Assembly (NCBI GenBank): GCA_020796225.1
Contig: CM036758.1
Coordinates: 29,801,647-29,865,646 of the forward strand
Reading direction: 5' to 3'
DNA: 64,000 nucleotides
DNA from: Arion vulgaris
Taxonomy: Eukaryota; Mollusca; Gastropoda; Stylommatophora; Arionidae
Positions 1-11,322 of the stretch are shown here, one piece after another. Every line of letters starts with the position of its first letter. The stretch's first letter is position 1. The notes below the pieces were generated by a model, which saw nothing but the letters and a program-made list of their open reading frames with translations, was not told the DNA's origin and made no database searches. The position numbers and the translations under genes were made by a program.

Positions 1-153
1 GAAGGAAGGAAGGAAGGAAGGAAGGAAGGAAGGAAGGAAGGAAGGAAGGAAGGAAGGAAGGAAGGAAATGAAGGAAGGGAAGGAAGGAAGGAAGGGAAGG
101 AAGGGAAGGAAGGGAAGGAAGGAAGGAAAGGAAAGGAAGGAAAGGAAGGAAAG
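1..153. repeat. GGAA/GAAG tetranucleotide microsatellite
   Basis: The first 150 bases are almost pure repeats of GAAG, with a few AAG or AAAG interruptions toward the right end. It begins at the window edge, so its true length is unknown. Confidence 0.97.
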
Positions 154-239
154 GGTTTTCTTGATAACTAAAGTACCTATTATTGTCTATCAGCAAATTA
201 ATGTCACTTCTTCTTGAAGCATACAAATATTATTATTCT

Positions 240-345
240 CGTAGTTTGAGCTTATGAGTGTATACGTGTGTGTGTGTGCATGCGCTTGTGTGAATGAGTG
301 CATATGTGTAAGCGTTTGAGACAGAGAGAGAGAGAAAGCAAGGAG
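240..345. repeat. Short TG-rich and AG-rich simple repeats
   Basis: A TG-rich stretch (about 262-280) and a GA run (about 320-335) lie between the GGAA array and the 3' end of the LINE to the right. Nothing else is recognisable between 154 and 370. Confidence 0.7.
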
Positions 346-371
346 TTTGTGGAATTAATTATTGTGTATCT

Positions 372-2400
372 TCTTCTTCACCCTTCGCCCCTAGGGAAGC
401 ATAAGTCCGCAACCAAGGCCTTCCAAGCCCATCTATCCAAGGCCTTCCAAGCCCGCCTATCCAAGGCCTTCCAAGCCTGGCTATCCAAGGCCATCCTTTC
501 CAGATCTCGCCACTCTCTTCCCGTTTTTTTGCGTTCCATCTCTAACTCCTGTCTCCAGGTGTTTCTGGGTCTTCCCTTACTTCTATTGCCCTGGGGTTCC
601 ATCGGAGAGCCTGTCTCGCGATGCTGTCAGGGGTTTCCTCAGTGTGTGTTCTATCCATCGCCACCTTCTGCTCATTATCTCCTGTTCCACCTGCCCTATC
701 CCACAGTTCTCTGTTTGTGGTCTTGTCATACCATCTCAAATGAAGTATCTTATGTAGGCATCTATTGATGAATGTCTGCAGCTTTTGGTGTTCACCTTAG
801 TCGTTCTCCATGTCTCTGCTCCATACAGAAGGACAGACTTGACATTTGAGTTAAACATCATTATCTTAGTTTTATTCCTAATCATTCTTGAACTCCATAT
901 GTTCTTCAGAATGGCAAATGCTGATCTTGCCTTTTGTATTCTAACCCTAACGTCTTCATCTGTGCCACCTTGAATGTTAACGACACTTCCCAGATATGTC
1001 AATGTGTCAACCTCTTTTAGTGGTGATCCTCTCAGTAAGATTGGGTCTCTGGAACCAGCATTTAATCTCATGATCTTTGTTTTCTCCCGATGAATAGTCA
1101 GGCCTAGTTGCTGTGAGACTGTTTCTAGTTTTGTTGTTTTCTCTTGCATCTGCTGATGGTTGTGAGGGAGGAGTGCTAGATCATCTGCAAAATCCAGATC
1201 CTCCAATTGACTCATCATGGTCCATTGTATTCCATTTCTTCCCTGGCAGTTGTTGATCTCATTATCCAGTCAATAGCCAGCAGGAAAAGGAAGGGCGATA
1301 AAGGCAGCCCTGTCGCACACCAGTCTTTATTTCAAAGGCCTCTGTCAGTTTTCCTTCATGCAGTACTCTAGCCGTTGTCTCCACATACATTTTCTTTATT
1401 AAATTGGTTAGCTTCTGGGGACGCCATAGTGTCGTAGAAGTTTCCAGAGTGTTTCCTTGTCTAGGCTATCAAATGCCTTTTCATAGTCCACAAAGTTGAT
1501 ATAGAGGAATGAGTTCCACTCGATGCTCTGCTCCACTATGAAACGCAGCGTCGATATTTGATCTGTGCAGGATCTGTTTTGCCTAAATCCTGCTTGTTCA
1601 TCCCTTAGTACTGCATTTGTAGTTTCCTTGAGTCTCTCTAGGATGATTCGACTTAGTATTTTGCCTGGTACAGACAGGAGCATTATTCCTCTATAGTTCG
1701 AGCATTCTTGGAGATCACCCTTTTAGGTAGTTTGACTATATAGCCCTCTCTCCAGTCTTTTGGTATTTCTTCCTTCTCCCAAATTTTCCCCAACAAGCCA
1801 TGTAGCATGTCTGTTGAGATGTCAACATTTGCTTTTATGGCCTCTGCAGGTATACCATCTGGACCTGTAGCTTTACCATTTCGTAGTTGGAGAATGGCCT
1901 TCTTTATTTCTGCTTTGCTTGGCTTGCTACAGTTGATTGTTAAATCTTTTGCAGCTGGATCTATGTCCGGTTGGCCTTGGGGAACTGGCCTGTTTAGAAG
2001 GTCCTTAAAGTGTTCTGCCCACCTCTGCATCTGTTCTTGAGCATTGCCGAGTAATCTTCCAACCTTGTCCTTAATCGGTTTATTTGTTTGTTGATATTTC
2101 CCTGTCAATTTCCTTGTGTTATCGTATAAATCTTTCAGGTTACCCTTAGCTGCTGCCTCTTCTGCTTCTCTTGCCAGGTCCTCTATATACTTTCTTTTAT
2201 CTGCTTTTATACTTCTCTTCACCTCCCTGTTGGTTTTTGTGTACTTTTCTTGTGCTGCGGCCTTTGCTGATCTTGTTCTGCTATTACAGAGGTCAGCCTT
2301 TCAGCCTCTTCTCTCTGTTATCTTATCTAACGTTGACTCTGATAGCCATTCCTTGTGGTGGTGTGTCTTTTTCCAAGGGTAGTTTCACTGTACTAGTCCA
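372..2400 (-). mobile_element. RTE-like non-LTR retrotransposon, 5'-truncated, reverse transcriptase pseudogene
   Basis: The minus strand encodes a broken reverse transcriptase readable in order. The upstream linker and fingers (1683-2222) contain KATGPDGIPAEAIK. The palm entry (1408-1683) contains QAGFRQNRSCTDQI and FVDYEKAFDSLD. The catalytic palm and thumb (736-1218) contain LDFADDLALL, TYLGSVV and SVLLYGAETW. The C-terminus (378-739) contains a GRPRNTWRQELE-type tail. The pieces sit in different frames separated by small indels, so the protein is not intact. No endonuclease domain is seen, which fits 5' truncation during target-primed insertion. Motif content is that of the RTE-like LINEs common in molluscs, flatworms and cnidarians; the clade name is inference. 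Confidence 0.93.
413..495 (-). repeat. 24-bp in-frame tandem repeat inside the LINE C-terminus
   Basis: About 3.5 copies of a 24-base unit containing CCAAGGCCTTCCAAGCC. On the LINE's coding strand each unit is exactly eight codons and reads as a repeated RRAWKALD-type octapeptide just before the stop codon at 378-380. Confidence 0.85.
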
Positions 2401-2560
2401 GGCTAATTATTGTGTATGCGTGAGCGAATATGTGTGTATATAAATGAGTGAGTGCTAGATTGTGGGGGTGTAACTGTATGTGAATAGATGTGGTTATGTA
2501 TGTGAATACCTGCGTACGAATGTTTGTGTATGTGTGTGTTTGTCTTTGCAAGATAACTGT
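2400..2560. repeat. Degenerate TG-rich sequence
   Basis: A GTGTGTGTA-like stretch between the LINE and the 37-bp minisatellite. No gene is visible. Confidence 0.5.
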
Positions 2561-2639
2561 AAATTGTGTGATCGGTATTTCCTAAACGATATATGTCAGC
2601 TTGGCATCTGTGTTGTGCAGATTCTCAATACGTCACGTT

Positions 2640-3935
2640 GATCATACCGAAATACAGACATAACAAAAGAGCGTAAGACACTGAATATATGCAGACATAA
2701 CGAAAGAGCGTAATACACTGCATATATCAGACATAACAAGAGTAAGACACTGCATACATACAAACATAACGAAAGAGGTAAGACACCATTATACAGACAT
2801 ACAAAGTAAGACACTGCATACATACAGACATAACGAAAGAACGAGACACTGCATACATACAGACATAACAAAGAGCGTAAGACACTGCATATATACAGAC
2901 ATAACAAAAGAGCGTAAGACACTGCATACATACAGACATAACAAAGAGCTAAGACACTGAATATATACAGACATAACAAAGAGCATAACTGCATACATAC
3001 AAACATAACGAAAGAGCGTAAGACACTGCATACATACAGACATAACGAAAGAGCGTAAGACACTGCATACATACAGACATAACAAAAGAGCGTAAGACAC
3101 TGAATATATGCAGACATAACGAAAGAGTGTAAGACACTGCATATATACAGACATAACGAAAGAGGTAAGACACTGCATACATACATACATAACAAAAGAG
3201 CGTAAGACACTGCATACATACAGACATAACGAAAGAGCGTAAGACACTGCATATATACAGACATAACAAAAGAGCATAAGACACTGCATACATACAAACA
3301 TAACGAAAGAGCGTAAGACACTGCATACATACAAACATAACGAAAGAGCGTAAGACACTGCATACATACAGACATAACGAAAGAGCGTAAGACACTGCAT
3401 ACATACAGACATAAGAAAAGAGCGTAAGACACTGCATATATACAGACATAACAAAAGAGCATAAGACACTGCATACATACATACAGACATAACGAAAGAG
3501 CGTAAGACACTGCATATATACAGACATAACAAAAGAGCGTAAGACACTGCATACATACATACATAACAAAAGAGACTAAGACACTGCATACATACAGACA
3601 TAACGAAAGAGCGTAAGACACTGCATACATACATACATAACAAAAGAGAGTAAGACACTGCATATATACAGACATAACAAAAGAGCGTAAGACACTGCAT
3701 ACATACAGACATAACAAAAGAGAGTAAGACACTGCATACATACATACATAACGAAAGAGAGTAAGACACTGCATACATACAGACATACATACATAACGAA
3801 AGAGAGTAAGACACTGCATACATACAGACATAACAAAAGAGAGTAAGACACTGCATACATACAGACATAACAAAAGAGCGTAAGACACTGCATACATACA
3901 GACATAACGAAAGAGCATAACGAACGAAAGAGTTC
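2640..3935. repeat. 37-bp minisatellite, about 34 units
   Basis: Direct tandem array whose plus-strand unit contains GCGTAAGACACTGCATACAT followed by ACAGACATAAC(G/A)AAAGA. Most units are 37 bases, with occasional 1-10 base losses or an extra CATA. The unit has no stop codon in any minus-strand frame, so overlapping minus-strand open frames of up to 463 codons result (2596-3987). Because 37 is not a multiple of 3, the same peptide cycle (MSVCMQCLTLF, then YVCMYAVSYAL, then LCLYVCSVLRS) appears in all three frames. This is a repeat artefact and I do not call a gene. Confidence 0.97.
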
Positions 3936-4284
3936 TGATAAAATCATGAACTAATTGTTCAACAATTACAACTAAGAGGAAAGGCATATCCTGTAGTGGT
4001 AATAGGCCGACAAGTCAGCTAAATAGGAATTGATCCAAAAAGCATCCGATCAACTGTTATATCACTTATGTGACCATCAAGGATTTGTGATTCTCTGATG
4101 TAGTCTCCTTCACGATTTTAGATTCCTCATAAATTTCTATTCAAATATGCTGGGTGTGAGCCACATTCTGTTCATCGGGTCCGTCTACAGAATATGTTTT
4201 ATAGTCATGTCTGTCGAGACACGATTCCTGCATCTATATCTTGAAATTACGTTTAATTCATTTTGTAGTAGTCTATTCTACGGT

Positions 4285-4830
4285 AGTATCATCATCATCA
4301 GGTGCCATGCCTACTGACGTAGACTGTCACGGATCTCTACAAATCTCTGTTCCTGGTATTTGATATCATCGTAAATGTTGACGCTCTTCCGTGCAATGAA
4401 GGCAAGCTGTCTTATATTTTCTCTCTCTCTGCCTTCCTCTGTCTTGTCTCCTTTAGATTTTACTAGTTGTCACAGTGTGTTCTAATTCTCCCCACCACCC
4501 TTTTCATCACATGTTCGAAAAATGATAACTACCAATTTCTTACATTGACAATACGTTTTCTCAGTACCTGACTTCATTCAACACCTCCACATTCGTCATT
4601 TTAACAGTCCATGGGTTTCTCATCATTCTTCTGTAAAACCACATCTCTGTGGCCTCCAGAGATTTTTATATCTGTTTGTTTACCGTCCATGACTCACATC
4701 CGTATGTCAGTATTGGTTCTATATAGCACTGAATAACTCTCATTCTGATCTCAATTGACAGTGACATGTTACATATAATGCGTCTCATGTTCTAGAACAC
4801 AGCTTTAGACTGCCCTTATTCTTCTCTTAT
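4285..4830 (-). mobile_element. RTE-like LINE, thumb and C-terminal remnant
   Basis: Minus-strand translation across several frames gives recognisable pieces of a LINE reverse transcriptase C-terminus: HETHYM, SIEIRMRVIQ-like text, an LTYGCES-equivalent region, YRRMMRNPW and an FFEHVMKR segment near 4500. The right-hand 240 bases of the family also occur at 21230-21510 and 52920-53175. Frameshifts and stops are frequent, so this is a fossil. It ends at the CATCATCATCAGGTGC sequence near 4290. Confidence 0.75.
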
Positions 4831-5080
4831 GAAAATATGAAAGTCGTGACATATCCTTCACAGGATGTCGTCACCAACCACAGTCAACCAGTCGTTGATT
4901 TTATAGGCACCACTTATACGTTCAGTAGTTTGTCACTGCTTTCTGAACGGTGAGGTCTACTTTTACTATTCGTAAAATTCCACGGACACGAATTTGCTTC
5001 TAAACTGGCAATGGCGGAATTTGAACCAGGTACGCTTGGGTTATAATCGATCTCACTACCGCTGAAGTTACAGATGCCCA
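4830..5080 (-). mobile_element. tRNA-derived SINE, family SINE-1
   Basis: Reverse-complement copy of the element at 5206-5445. Its head (right end) carries an RNA polymerase III B-box-like GGTTCAAATTCC on the minus strand. The body shares the TGCTTTCTGAACGGTGAGG and CCACGATTTTCAT-type blocks seen in the other three copies. Confidence 0.8.
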
Positions 5081-5205
5081 CTGTGTTCTCTTATACTGAT
5101 CTTGAATTGTAACATAGCTGACCAGATAGTTGTTCTTGTGGCAATGTTACTTCTGTGACTAGACTATCATCTCGTATTTCATTTCTCCTAATCTTGCAGA
5201 GAGCG
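5081..5205 (-). mobile_element. Small RNase H-LINE scrap between two inverted SINEs
   Basis: On the minus strand, 5095-5165 reads like the RNase H C-terminal segment NEI-DSLV-E-LPQEQLSG. It resembles the sequence at about 28030-28110 on the same strand. It is very short, so the assignment is weak. Confidence 0.4.
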
Positions 5206-5445
5206 TATGATGCTCAAGCTGTAGTGAGCTCGATCACGAGCCCAAGCGTACCTGGTTCAAACCCCACGGTGGGCAAGTGTGGAAGCAAATTCGTTTCGTG
5301 GGATTTTTACAAAGGTAAAAATAGACCTCACCGTTCAGAAAGCAATGGCAAACTACTGAACGCATAAGTGGTGCTTAGAAAATCAACGACTCGTTTACTG
5401 TGGTTGATGGCTACGTCCTTTAGGATATGCCACGATTTTCATTTT
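5206..5445 (+). mobile_element. tRNA-derived SINE, family SINE-1
   Basis: The head shows an A-box-like stretch (TGTAGTGAGCTCGATC) and a B box (GGTTCAAACCCC) with tRNA-like spacing. The body reads TGGAAGCAAATTCGTTTC, then AAAATAGACCTCACCGTTCA, and ends near CCACGATTTTCAT. It pairs as an inverted repeat with 4830-5080. Confidence 0.85.
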
Positions 5446-5479
5446 CAATGTTGCAGTGTGATTGTGCACATTGAAGAAT

Positions 5480-5541
5480 CACTAGTCTCTGAAAGTGAAT
5501 CGCTAGTCTCTGAAAGTGAATCGCTAGTCTCTGAAAGTCAT
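5480..5541. repeat. 21-bp tandem repeat, three units
   Basis: Three near-perfect direct copies of CTAGTCTCTGAAAGTGAATCG. Confidence 0.95.
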
Positions 5542-5774
5542 GAGTCAAATATCATTTCTTCCAGTTCCATTCAGTATATGTGTAACATATTGTGGGTTTA
5601 TGGTTATAATTGACAAAGTATTAGTCAGCATAACTACTTTTCATCAAATATGATCACTTTTGGTAGCTTCATTTCCATCTGACATTGTTTTGTGAACTTT
5701 CTGGCTTTCTCAACTCTTCCTAGTTTTAGTCTGAGGACAACTGTTTCTCTTGTCCTATTTGTTGTTGCACAGTC

Positions 5775-6085
5775 TGTATGTGTTTAAATGTTACTTGGGT
5801 AGTTTACATCTCTTCTGATGTACTATTCTGTATCACATCTTCTATTCAACTCTTGAGTTTTGATGTGTTTGTCATGTGTGGGATGGTATAATATTGTTGT
5901 ATGTGTTTAAACGTTACTTGGTAGTTTCATCACATCTTCTATTCAACTCTTGAGTTTTGATGTGTTTGTCATGTGTGGGATGGTATAATATTGTTGTATG
6001 TGTTTAAACGTTACTTGGGTAGTTTACATCTCTTCTGATGTACTATTCTGTATCACATCTTCTATTCAATTCTGTCTCAAGTTTA
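5775..6085. repeat. Local tandem duplication, about 120-155 bp unit
   Basis: The block TGTTTAAACGTTACTTGGGT...CATCACATCTTCTATTCAA...GGATGGTATAATATTGTTG occurs twice in full and a third time in part. The middle copy lacks about 35 bases present in the outer ones. I see no gene in 5541-6550. Confidence 0.85.
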
Positions 6086-6554
6086 TGTTTTCTATATTTC
6101 ATCCTTTAGAGTTCTAATGTGTTTGTCAATTGTCGTATGTGTCATGACTTTTCCTGCACCAGTTTCTTTGATTTTGTGAGAAGTTGCATCTGTATAATCT
6201 TCTATTGGCATAACTATTCATTCGAAAGTGCACATGATGATGATGATTCAGTAGCCTCTTGTATTTCTCTGCTTGCTGCATTACTTTCATGTCTCTTCTA
6301 TTATTGATAGCTTGAAGACTTGACACTGTTTTCAACATCTTTATATGTATATATTTCATGGTTAGAGCATTGTGTCAGGTTTGGTTTTGTGTTCTTATTT
6401 TATCAAACTATGTCGTCCATGCTGTATCCAAGTCTTTGGTTTCAAACTTGAGTACTGTTCGAAATCTCTCTGTATATAATCTTTACAAAATGTTGCAGTT
6501 TTGTCATTTTTTCATCATTCCATTTAGTGTCTTGAGTATTTCTTAGTCTTGTCT

Positions 6555-6708
6555 ATCTGATTTGACCATCTAAAATCCAGACTTGACCATGTAAAATCCA
6601 GATTTGACCATGTCAAATCCAGATTTGACCTTGTAAAATCCAGATTTGACCATGTAAAATCCAGACTTGACCTTGTAAAATCCAGATTTGACCATGTAAA
6701 ATCCAAGT
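6555..6708. repeat. 21-bp minisatellite, about seven units
   Basis: Direct repeats of TTGACCATGTAAAATCCAGA(T/C). The unit is seven codons, so the minus strand reads a repeating LDFTWSN heptapeptide inside a 134-codon open frame. There is no other coding support. Confidence 0.92.
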
Positions 6709-7264
6709 ACATTAAGTTGTTTTCTAGAGCGAGCAAGTCTTTTCTTTTCAATTTTTCTGTTTCTATTTTGTTGGATAAACTGAAGATTGTGTGTATGGTT
6801 TTCCTCTCATTGACAGCTAATAAACATGTCTTGTCTGAACATATATATACATTCTGGGATTTGTAACTGCTATTGACTTTTATAGAGACTTTCATATATT
6901 CAGGAAAAGAAAGTGCTGGACACAGCAAAGAAAGGGATAGACAAAGCAGAATTGTTCATGATGAGAAGTCGGGCTGGGGTTTCCTACATAGCATGTATAA
7001 TAGGTTCACTGCAGAGTGGAATGGAGCATACAGGACAACTATTTTCAGTATGAGAATGGTGACTGAATGCTGTAAATGCTGCATTAAAATAACTCTCTGA
7101 GAATGGTTACTGGTAAAATTTCTCAACAGAAGAGTTGAGGATAAACAGTTGGCAACTTGTTGGATAAAAACATTGAAATTGAAGTTGAATCTACACAGCA
7201 TTTTACATTTGGATTCACAAGTTTACAATCAAAACTGGATGTCTTGAGTCTGCCAGGAGTTCTA
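6709..7264. other. Unremarkable AT-rich sequence
   Basis: No repeat, splice-bounded exon or protein similarity could be recognised here. Confidence 0.5.
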
Positions 7265-8312
7265 TAACTCTGGTTCCTAACTCAATAATATGGGGTCAAA
7301 GGCCCAACACCACGCCAGGATTAGTGAGCTGGCACTAACCAAGATCCTACCTCACCTCCTCGTGGTGACCCTGGAAAAAGACAATGGTTCCTGTCTGGCT
7401 AAGCGGGTAGGGATCGAGGGAGAGCTACTCTGGTATAAGTAGTGATGCAGATGTAGTCACGTTGGATGAGATCCGCTCGCAACACAGACAAACAGAATCC
7501 CAGAGTGACTATTAATGCACATCTCTCCCGGCCTATGGAAAAAGCTGAACGGATAAATAAAAAGGATGAGGGTGCATCCTGAAAGAGATGTGGGCCAGCG
7601 TGGGTGAAACTCGTGTCCCCACCTCGGGCCCGAGTTGAGTTGTACGTGGGCCCACAGGGCAACACTTGGAGCCCTGAGGTGGGGGCCCGAGTTGAGCTAC
7701 GTGTCCGGACAGTCTATAGGCATGGTAAATGTGTGCACAGTGAGAACTAATAGACACAGTGGGCAGGTACTGGGGCAGAGCGAACACATGCAAATGATGC
7801 ACGGGTGGGCCCAAATGTGGGGCAGACGTTCACGGCGCTGATAGTGGAGCAATGAAGGGGCGTGGCAGACTAAGGGCGTGGCAGTTAGGGGTGAGCGGAC
7901 CACCAAAATGAGCAGAAAAACACTGGAAAGTCTAGCAGCAGCTTGAAATCAAAGGCTAGCGGAGCAAACGTACACAAAACTGGACAGTAGGCAAACCAAA
8001 GTCTCAAAAAAGACAGGTAACCTGGGCAGATGACGCTCAACGACCCGAGAGGGCAGTTGTCTAAGGATCGCCACCCTAAAAGAAAATAGCAACCTGCTGC
8101 CTTGCAGGTAGGTTGGGGACAGCCAAAGGTTGATGGAGAGTGAACCCAGTAAACGCTGACTGAAACCGGACATATTGCCGAAGAATAAGCACCAGAGCTC
8201 CAAATGTCGCTGAATGATGTGATGTAAAAATACGTTCTTGGCAAAGGCTGTTTATATATCACAATAAGAATGATCAAAATGGCCAAAAAGAACAATCGCG
8301 AGAGAGAAAGAA
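7265..8312 (-). mobile_element. Unclassified GC-richer interspersed repeat (family X), minus orientation
   Basis: This stretch is an inverted relative of 60040-61310. Shared blocks, read on the minus strand here, include CAGCGTTTACTGGGTTC, GGCAGCAGGTTGCTATTTTC, GAGCGTCATCTGCCCAG, CTCGGGCCC-type segments, AGTCACTCTGGGA and CCAGCTCACTAATCCTGGCG. No transposase, integrase or reverse transcriptase motif is readable. It could be a solo LTR or another non-autonomous element, but I found no convincing terminal repeats or target-site duplication. Confidence 0.7.
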
Positions 8313-8394
8313 ATCAATAACATATATATTTATATATAAAAAATACAATGTGATGTTTGTGGGTATAATTTGTGTGCAATCGTTATGTGAGGTA

Positions 8395-8760
8395 ACAGAA
8401 TATTGACTGCTCATTGGTTACTGGTTACTAAACTGACATCATTGCACTCCCGGTAGACCCATAGGTGCTCAGTCTCCCCAACAGATATCGAAGAGTGTGC
8501 ATACTGATGGTTCCCATGGCTCGCTGATTAAACACACCTCTCACTCTGTCTCTCAGGCATCCAGTTCAACTTATACAACGAGTAACTCCAAACTGCTTAA
8601 ATCGCTTGATCGATTCAACATCGATTTTAGTGTCCTCATCCAACAGACAGTCACGAAGAAACCGAAGAATATCCCCCTTATCCATCTTCAACTCCCTAAC
8701 AATCGATGCTGTTGATGCAAGCCTGTTCGCTCTCATTACAGTAAACACCCGCATGTCCAG
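8395..8760 (-). mobile_element. Probable retroelement 3' fragment
   Basis: The block containing CCATAGGTGCTCAGTCTCC, with GGTTACTGGTTA to its left, recurs in decayed form at 12310-12470 and 38690-38795. The adjoining minus-strand frame (8566-8754) encodes FLRDCLLDEDTKIDVESIK, which resembles the minus-strand reading of 46890-46960. It is probably the end of a LINE open frame, family unknown. Confidence 0.45.
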
Positions 8761-8994
8761 GACAGTATATCCACGTAAGCCGCTGGAGGTTAGAAACTTC
8801 TATAGACGACATCCACCCATACCGAAACCTGCCCTTCTGGATCTTGTGAAGCATCGACTGAGAGTCAGATACAACAACGGCCCCAGTAAATTAAGTCCAA
8901 GAACTAGTAACAACACTGTTGATGAGCACTGACTGTCAAGTATGAACATGAACACCCTTATTACAGTTCTAACACCATTACAGCTGCCATTAAA

Positions 8995-9432
8995 CATTGA
9001 TTGATTGATTGGCCCATCAACATTGCACTTTGGTGAGTAACCATGTGTGATCCAATCTCTTTCTTACGGAGGAATATCTCAGCTGCAGTGCACAAACTCC
9101 GTAGCACCGGCGAGGGTCTCCATTGTAATGTTGAAGATGGTGAAGATATTTTTGTAGGAATTTTATTTTTAGGCTTTTCTAATTAATTTTGCCCAGGCAG
9201 GGCTTTCCAGCATGCTCTTCTTAATTTTGAACTGCCATGGGTTCTTTTATGTGCTCAAATTGAACATGGGGCCTACGTTTTATCGTCTGTCTCCGATAGA
9301 ACTAGGAACTCGATCTCACCTACACTGAGATCAGGATCTCTTAAAAAATATCCAGATGACTCCCACGAGGGAGCGAACCTGGTACCTTTGGCACAAGAAA
9401 TGAGCACCTAACCTCTACGCCAGAGAGACCCC
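8995..9432 (-). mobile_element. tRNA-derived SINE, family SINE-5, near full length
   Basis: On the minus strand the head (right end) shows an A-box-like TGGCGTAGAGGTTAGG and a B box GGTTCGCTCCC with tRNA spacing. The body includes GTTCAATTTGAGCACATAAA and CAGTTCAAAATTAAGAAG. The tail at 8998-9011 is (AATC)n. Related copies lie at 16705-17085, 35300-35570 and in pieces at 43624-45560. Confidence 0.85.
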
Positions 9433-9504
9433 CATGTCATTATATGAGCACATACTTGCCACAGTTGAACATCATTACAGCTGTCACATAAATAGACTCG
9501 CATA

Positions 9505-9612
9505 ATCATCACAGCTGACAATCATCACAGCTGACAATCATCACAGCTGACAAACATCACAGCTTACAATCATCACAGCTGACAATCATCACAGCTGACA
9601 AGCATCACACAC
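9505..9612. repeat. 16-bp tandem repeat, about seven units
   Basis: Direct repeats of CATCACAGCTGACAAT with small changes. Confidence 0.92.
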
Positions 9613-9959
9613 TGTCTAAATCTACTCATTTATTTCTGACAGTAAATGACCAAATATACACAATCAACATACATACACAAATAATCACATCTCTGATTTA
9701 CAGCAATTCATTAAAAAAGACTCTGAAATAGAACAAAAGTTATCCCAGGCACATAACACAAAAATGTAATCAAAATAAAATAAGAGAAACATATCATAAA
9801 CAGACATTTCTAAGTCAAAATGCAAGTAGCTCTGCAACGAGGTATACATCCCAAAAAAGACACCATATGTAATTCATTCACTCTGCAGGTTTAATTTTCT
9901 CCACTGCAATGGATGTGTTTTAAACTAAAACTAAACCACAGATCCTTTAGTCTGCCTTG

Positions 9960-10430
9960 AAGTGTTCATCAAATAGCTTGTCTGGAGCACAACTTTGCCA
10001 CCCCAAAGTCCTTCGAATTTCTCTCATAGGCTAGATGACCTGTCTCTGCAGCCGTCATGTTCAAACCATCAGTTACATCCTGAATCCATCTTCTCTGTGG
10101 TCTTCCTCTTCTCCTCTTTTCCGGTACGCCTCCTTCCATGATGGTCTTCTCCAGCCCTTCGTTTCTTTTTACATGTCCAAAATACTTCAATTTTCTCTTT
10201 CTTATTTGTAACATCAGCCAGTTTTCTTTGATTTAGAATTCTTTCGATCTATTTCTTCTCTTCCCTGTCCATAATATATGGAGGACTCTCCTTAACACTT
10301 ATTTCCAAAAGCACTTGTATGTTTTCCCACTGCCTTGTTAAATGTCCATGCTACACACCCGTATGTTGAAGTGTTAGCAAAAATAAAACCTCCACAAACA
10401 GTTTCCTGCAGTTGTTAATTGATCTATGTT
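9960..10430 (-). mobile_element. RTE-like LINE C-terminal remnant
   Basis: The open frame 9969-10214 on the minus strand encodes RKLKYFGHVKR and then RRRGRPQRRWIQDVTD, the C-terminal signature of RTE-like retrotransposons. Upstream, up to about 10430, frames are broken but a TRQWENIQVLLEI-type thumb segment is visible. Confidence 0.82.
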
Positions 10431-11190
10431 CTGCTTGTTAACATACAATAGCAACTGGAAACAAATTATACTTATTTATGTTTCCTATAAAAAAAACCAG
10501 TATCTACATGAAACCAGGAATTGTTACCAATGTTTCTCTTCATTCAGAAAATGACATCAAAATAGTGAGATAAGACTATTAATGTGCTGGGAACATCAAA
10601 ATATGAAAAACTTATTCAGTGCACACAAAAAGTGAACAATAAGCTATGAACATAGTTAATAACTTAAACTTGTATAGAGAAATAAAACACAAGAATCAGC
10701 TCTTACAACACATCTGTGCTAGACACAAAAAGAAATATAACTACAATAAAGTAACCTGAAAAATACATTTGTATAATAAAGTATAAATATTTATTTATGT
10801 AAAAAAAAAAAACCCACCCCAAAATTATGTTTCTGAAGTTGACACCTCCATCCACCCACACTACATATCAACAGATGGCACTAGATATCAAAGAAAAATT
10901 AGACATTAGCCATTTGAGTGTATGTGTGCTAGCAAAGCCCTGGTTTCTTATATAACTCAAAATACAACATGAAAACAAATGTGTGATGAAAGTGCCCTGT
11001 AGAAGTGATGTGCAAACTTGATCTAACACATGGAAGTGATTGTTACAAATCATATACTAATACTAGAAGTTTGTCTAAAAGTCTAAGAATTAATTGCATC
11101 TTACAGCTTCTTACATCTCTGTCTCATGGGTCTTGCTGAACCTGCATAATGCTCTATTTGTGCATTGTGATCTCATTCTCAACTTTGTCA
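10431..11190. other. AT-rich non-coding stretch with an A12-type run
   Basis: Only a poly-A run near 10801 stands out. Nothing coding is supported. Confidence 0.5.
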
Positions 11191-11194
11191 TGTT

Positions 11195-11322
11195 ATCTAT
11201 CTATCTATCTATCTATTCTCTAAGCTTGTTTTGCCATCCAGTGTCAGGTCGAAAAGGGAGACACTTGGAGCGAGCCTCTCTATGTGCCTCGTCTTTCTTT
11301 CTTTTCTCCAGTCCTAATTTAT
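11195..11322 (-). mobile_element. LINE 3' tail fragment with TATC microsatellite
   Basis: (TATC)n at 11197-11217 is followed by CAGGTCGAAAAGGGAGACAC and CTTTCTTTCTTTTCTCCAGT. This is the same 3' tail found at 27205-27470 and, in part, at 37900-38330. Confidence 0.7.

Noticed and set aside
2640..3935. CRISPR-like array of regular repeats
   Set aside because: Units are contiguous with no unique spacers, there are no cas genes, and the context is eukaryotic.
2596..3987. 463-codon open frame, apparently a membrane or Cys-rich protein
   Set aside because: It is produced by a stop-free 37-bp tandem repeat; the same peptide appears in all three frames.
5206..5290. tRNA gene (A and B boxes present)
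   Set aside because: The tRNA-like region is the head of a SINE found in four copies and does not fold into a complete cloverleaf by inspection.
7533..8295. Several 70-136 codon minus frames in repeat X
   Set aside because: They are not conserved in the relative at 60-61 kb beyond a short stretch and have no known domain.
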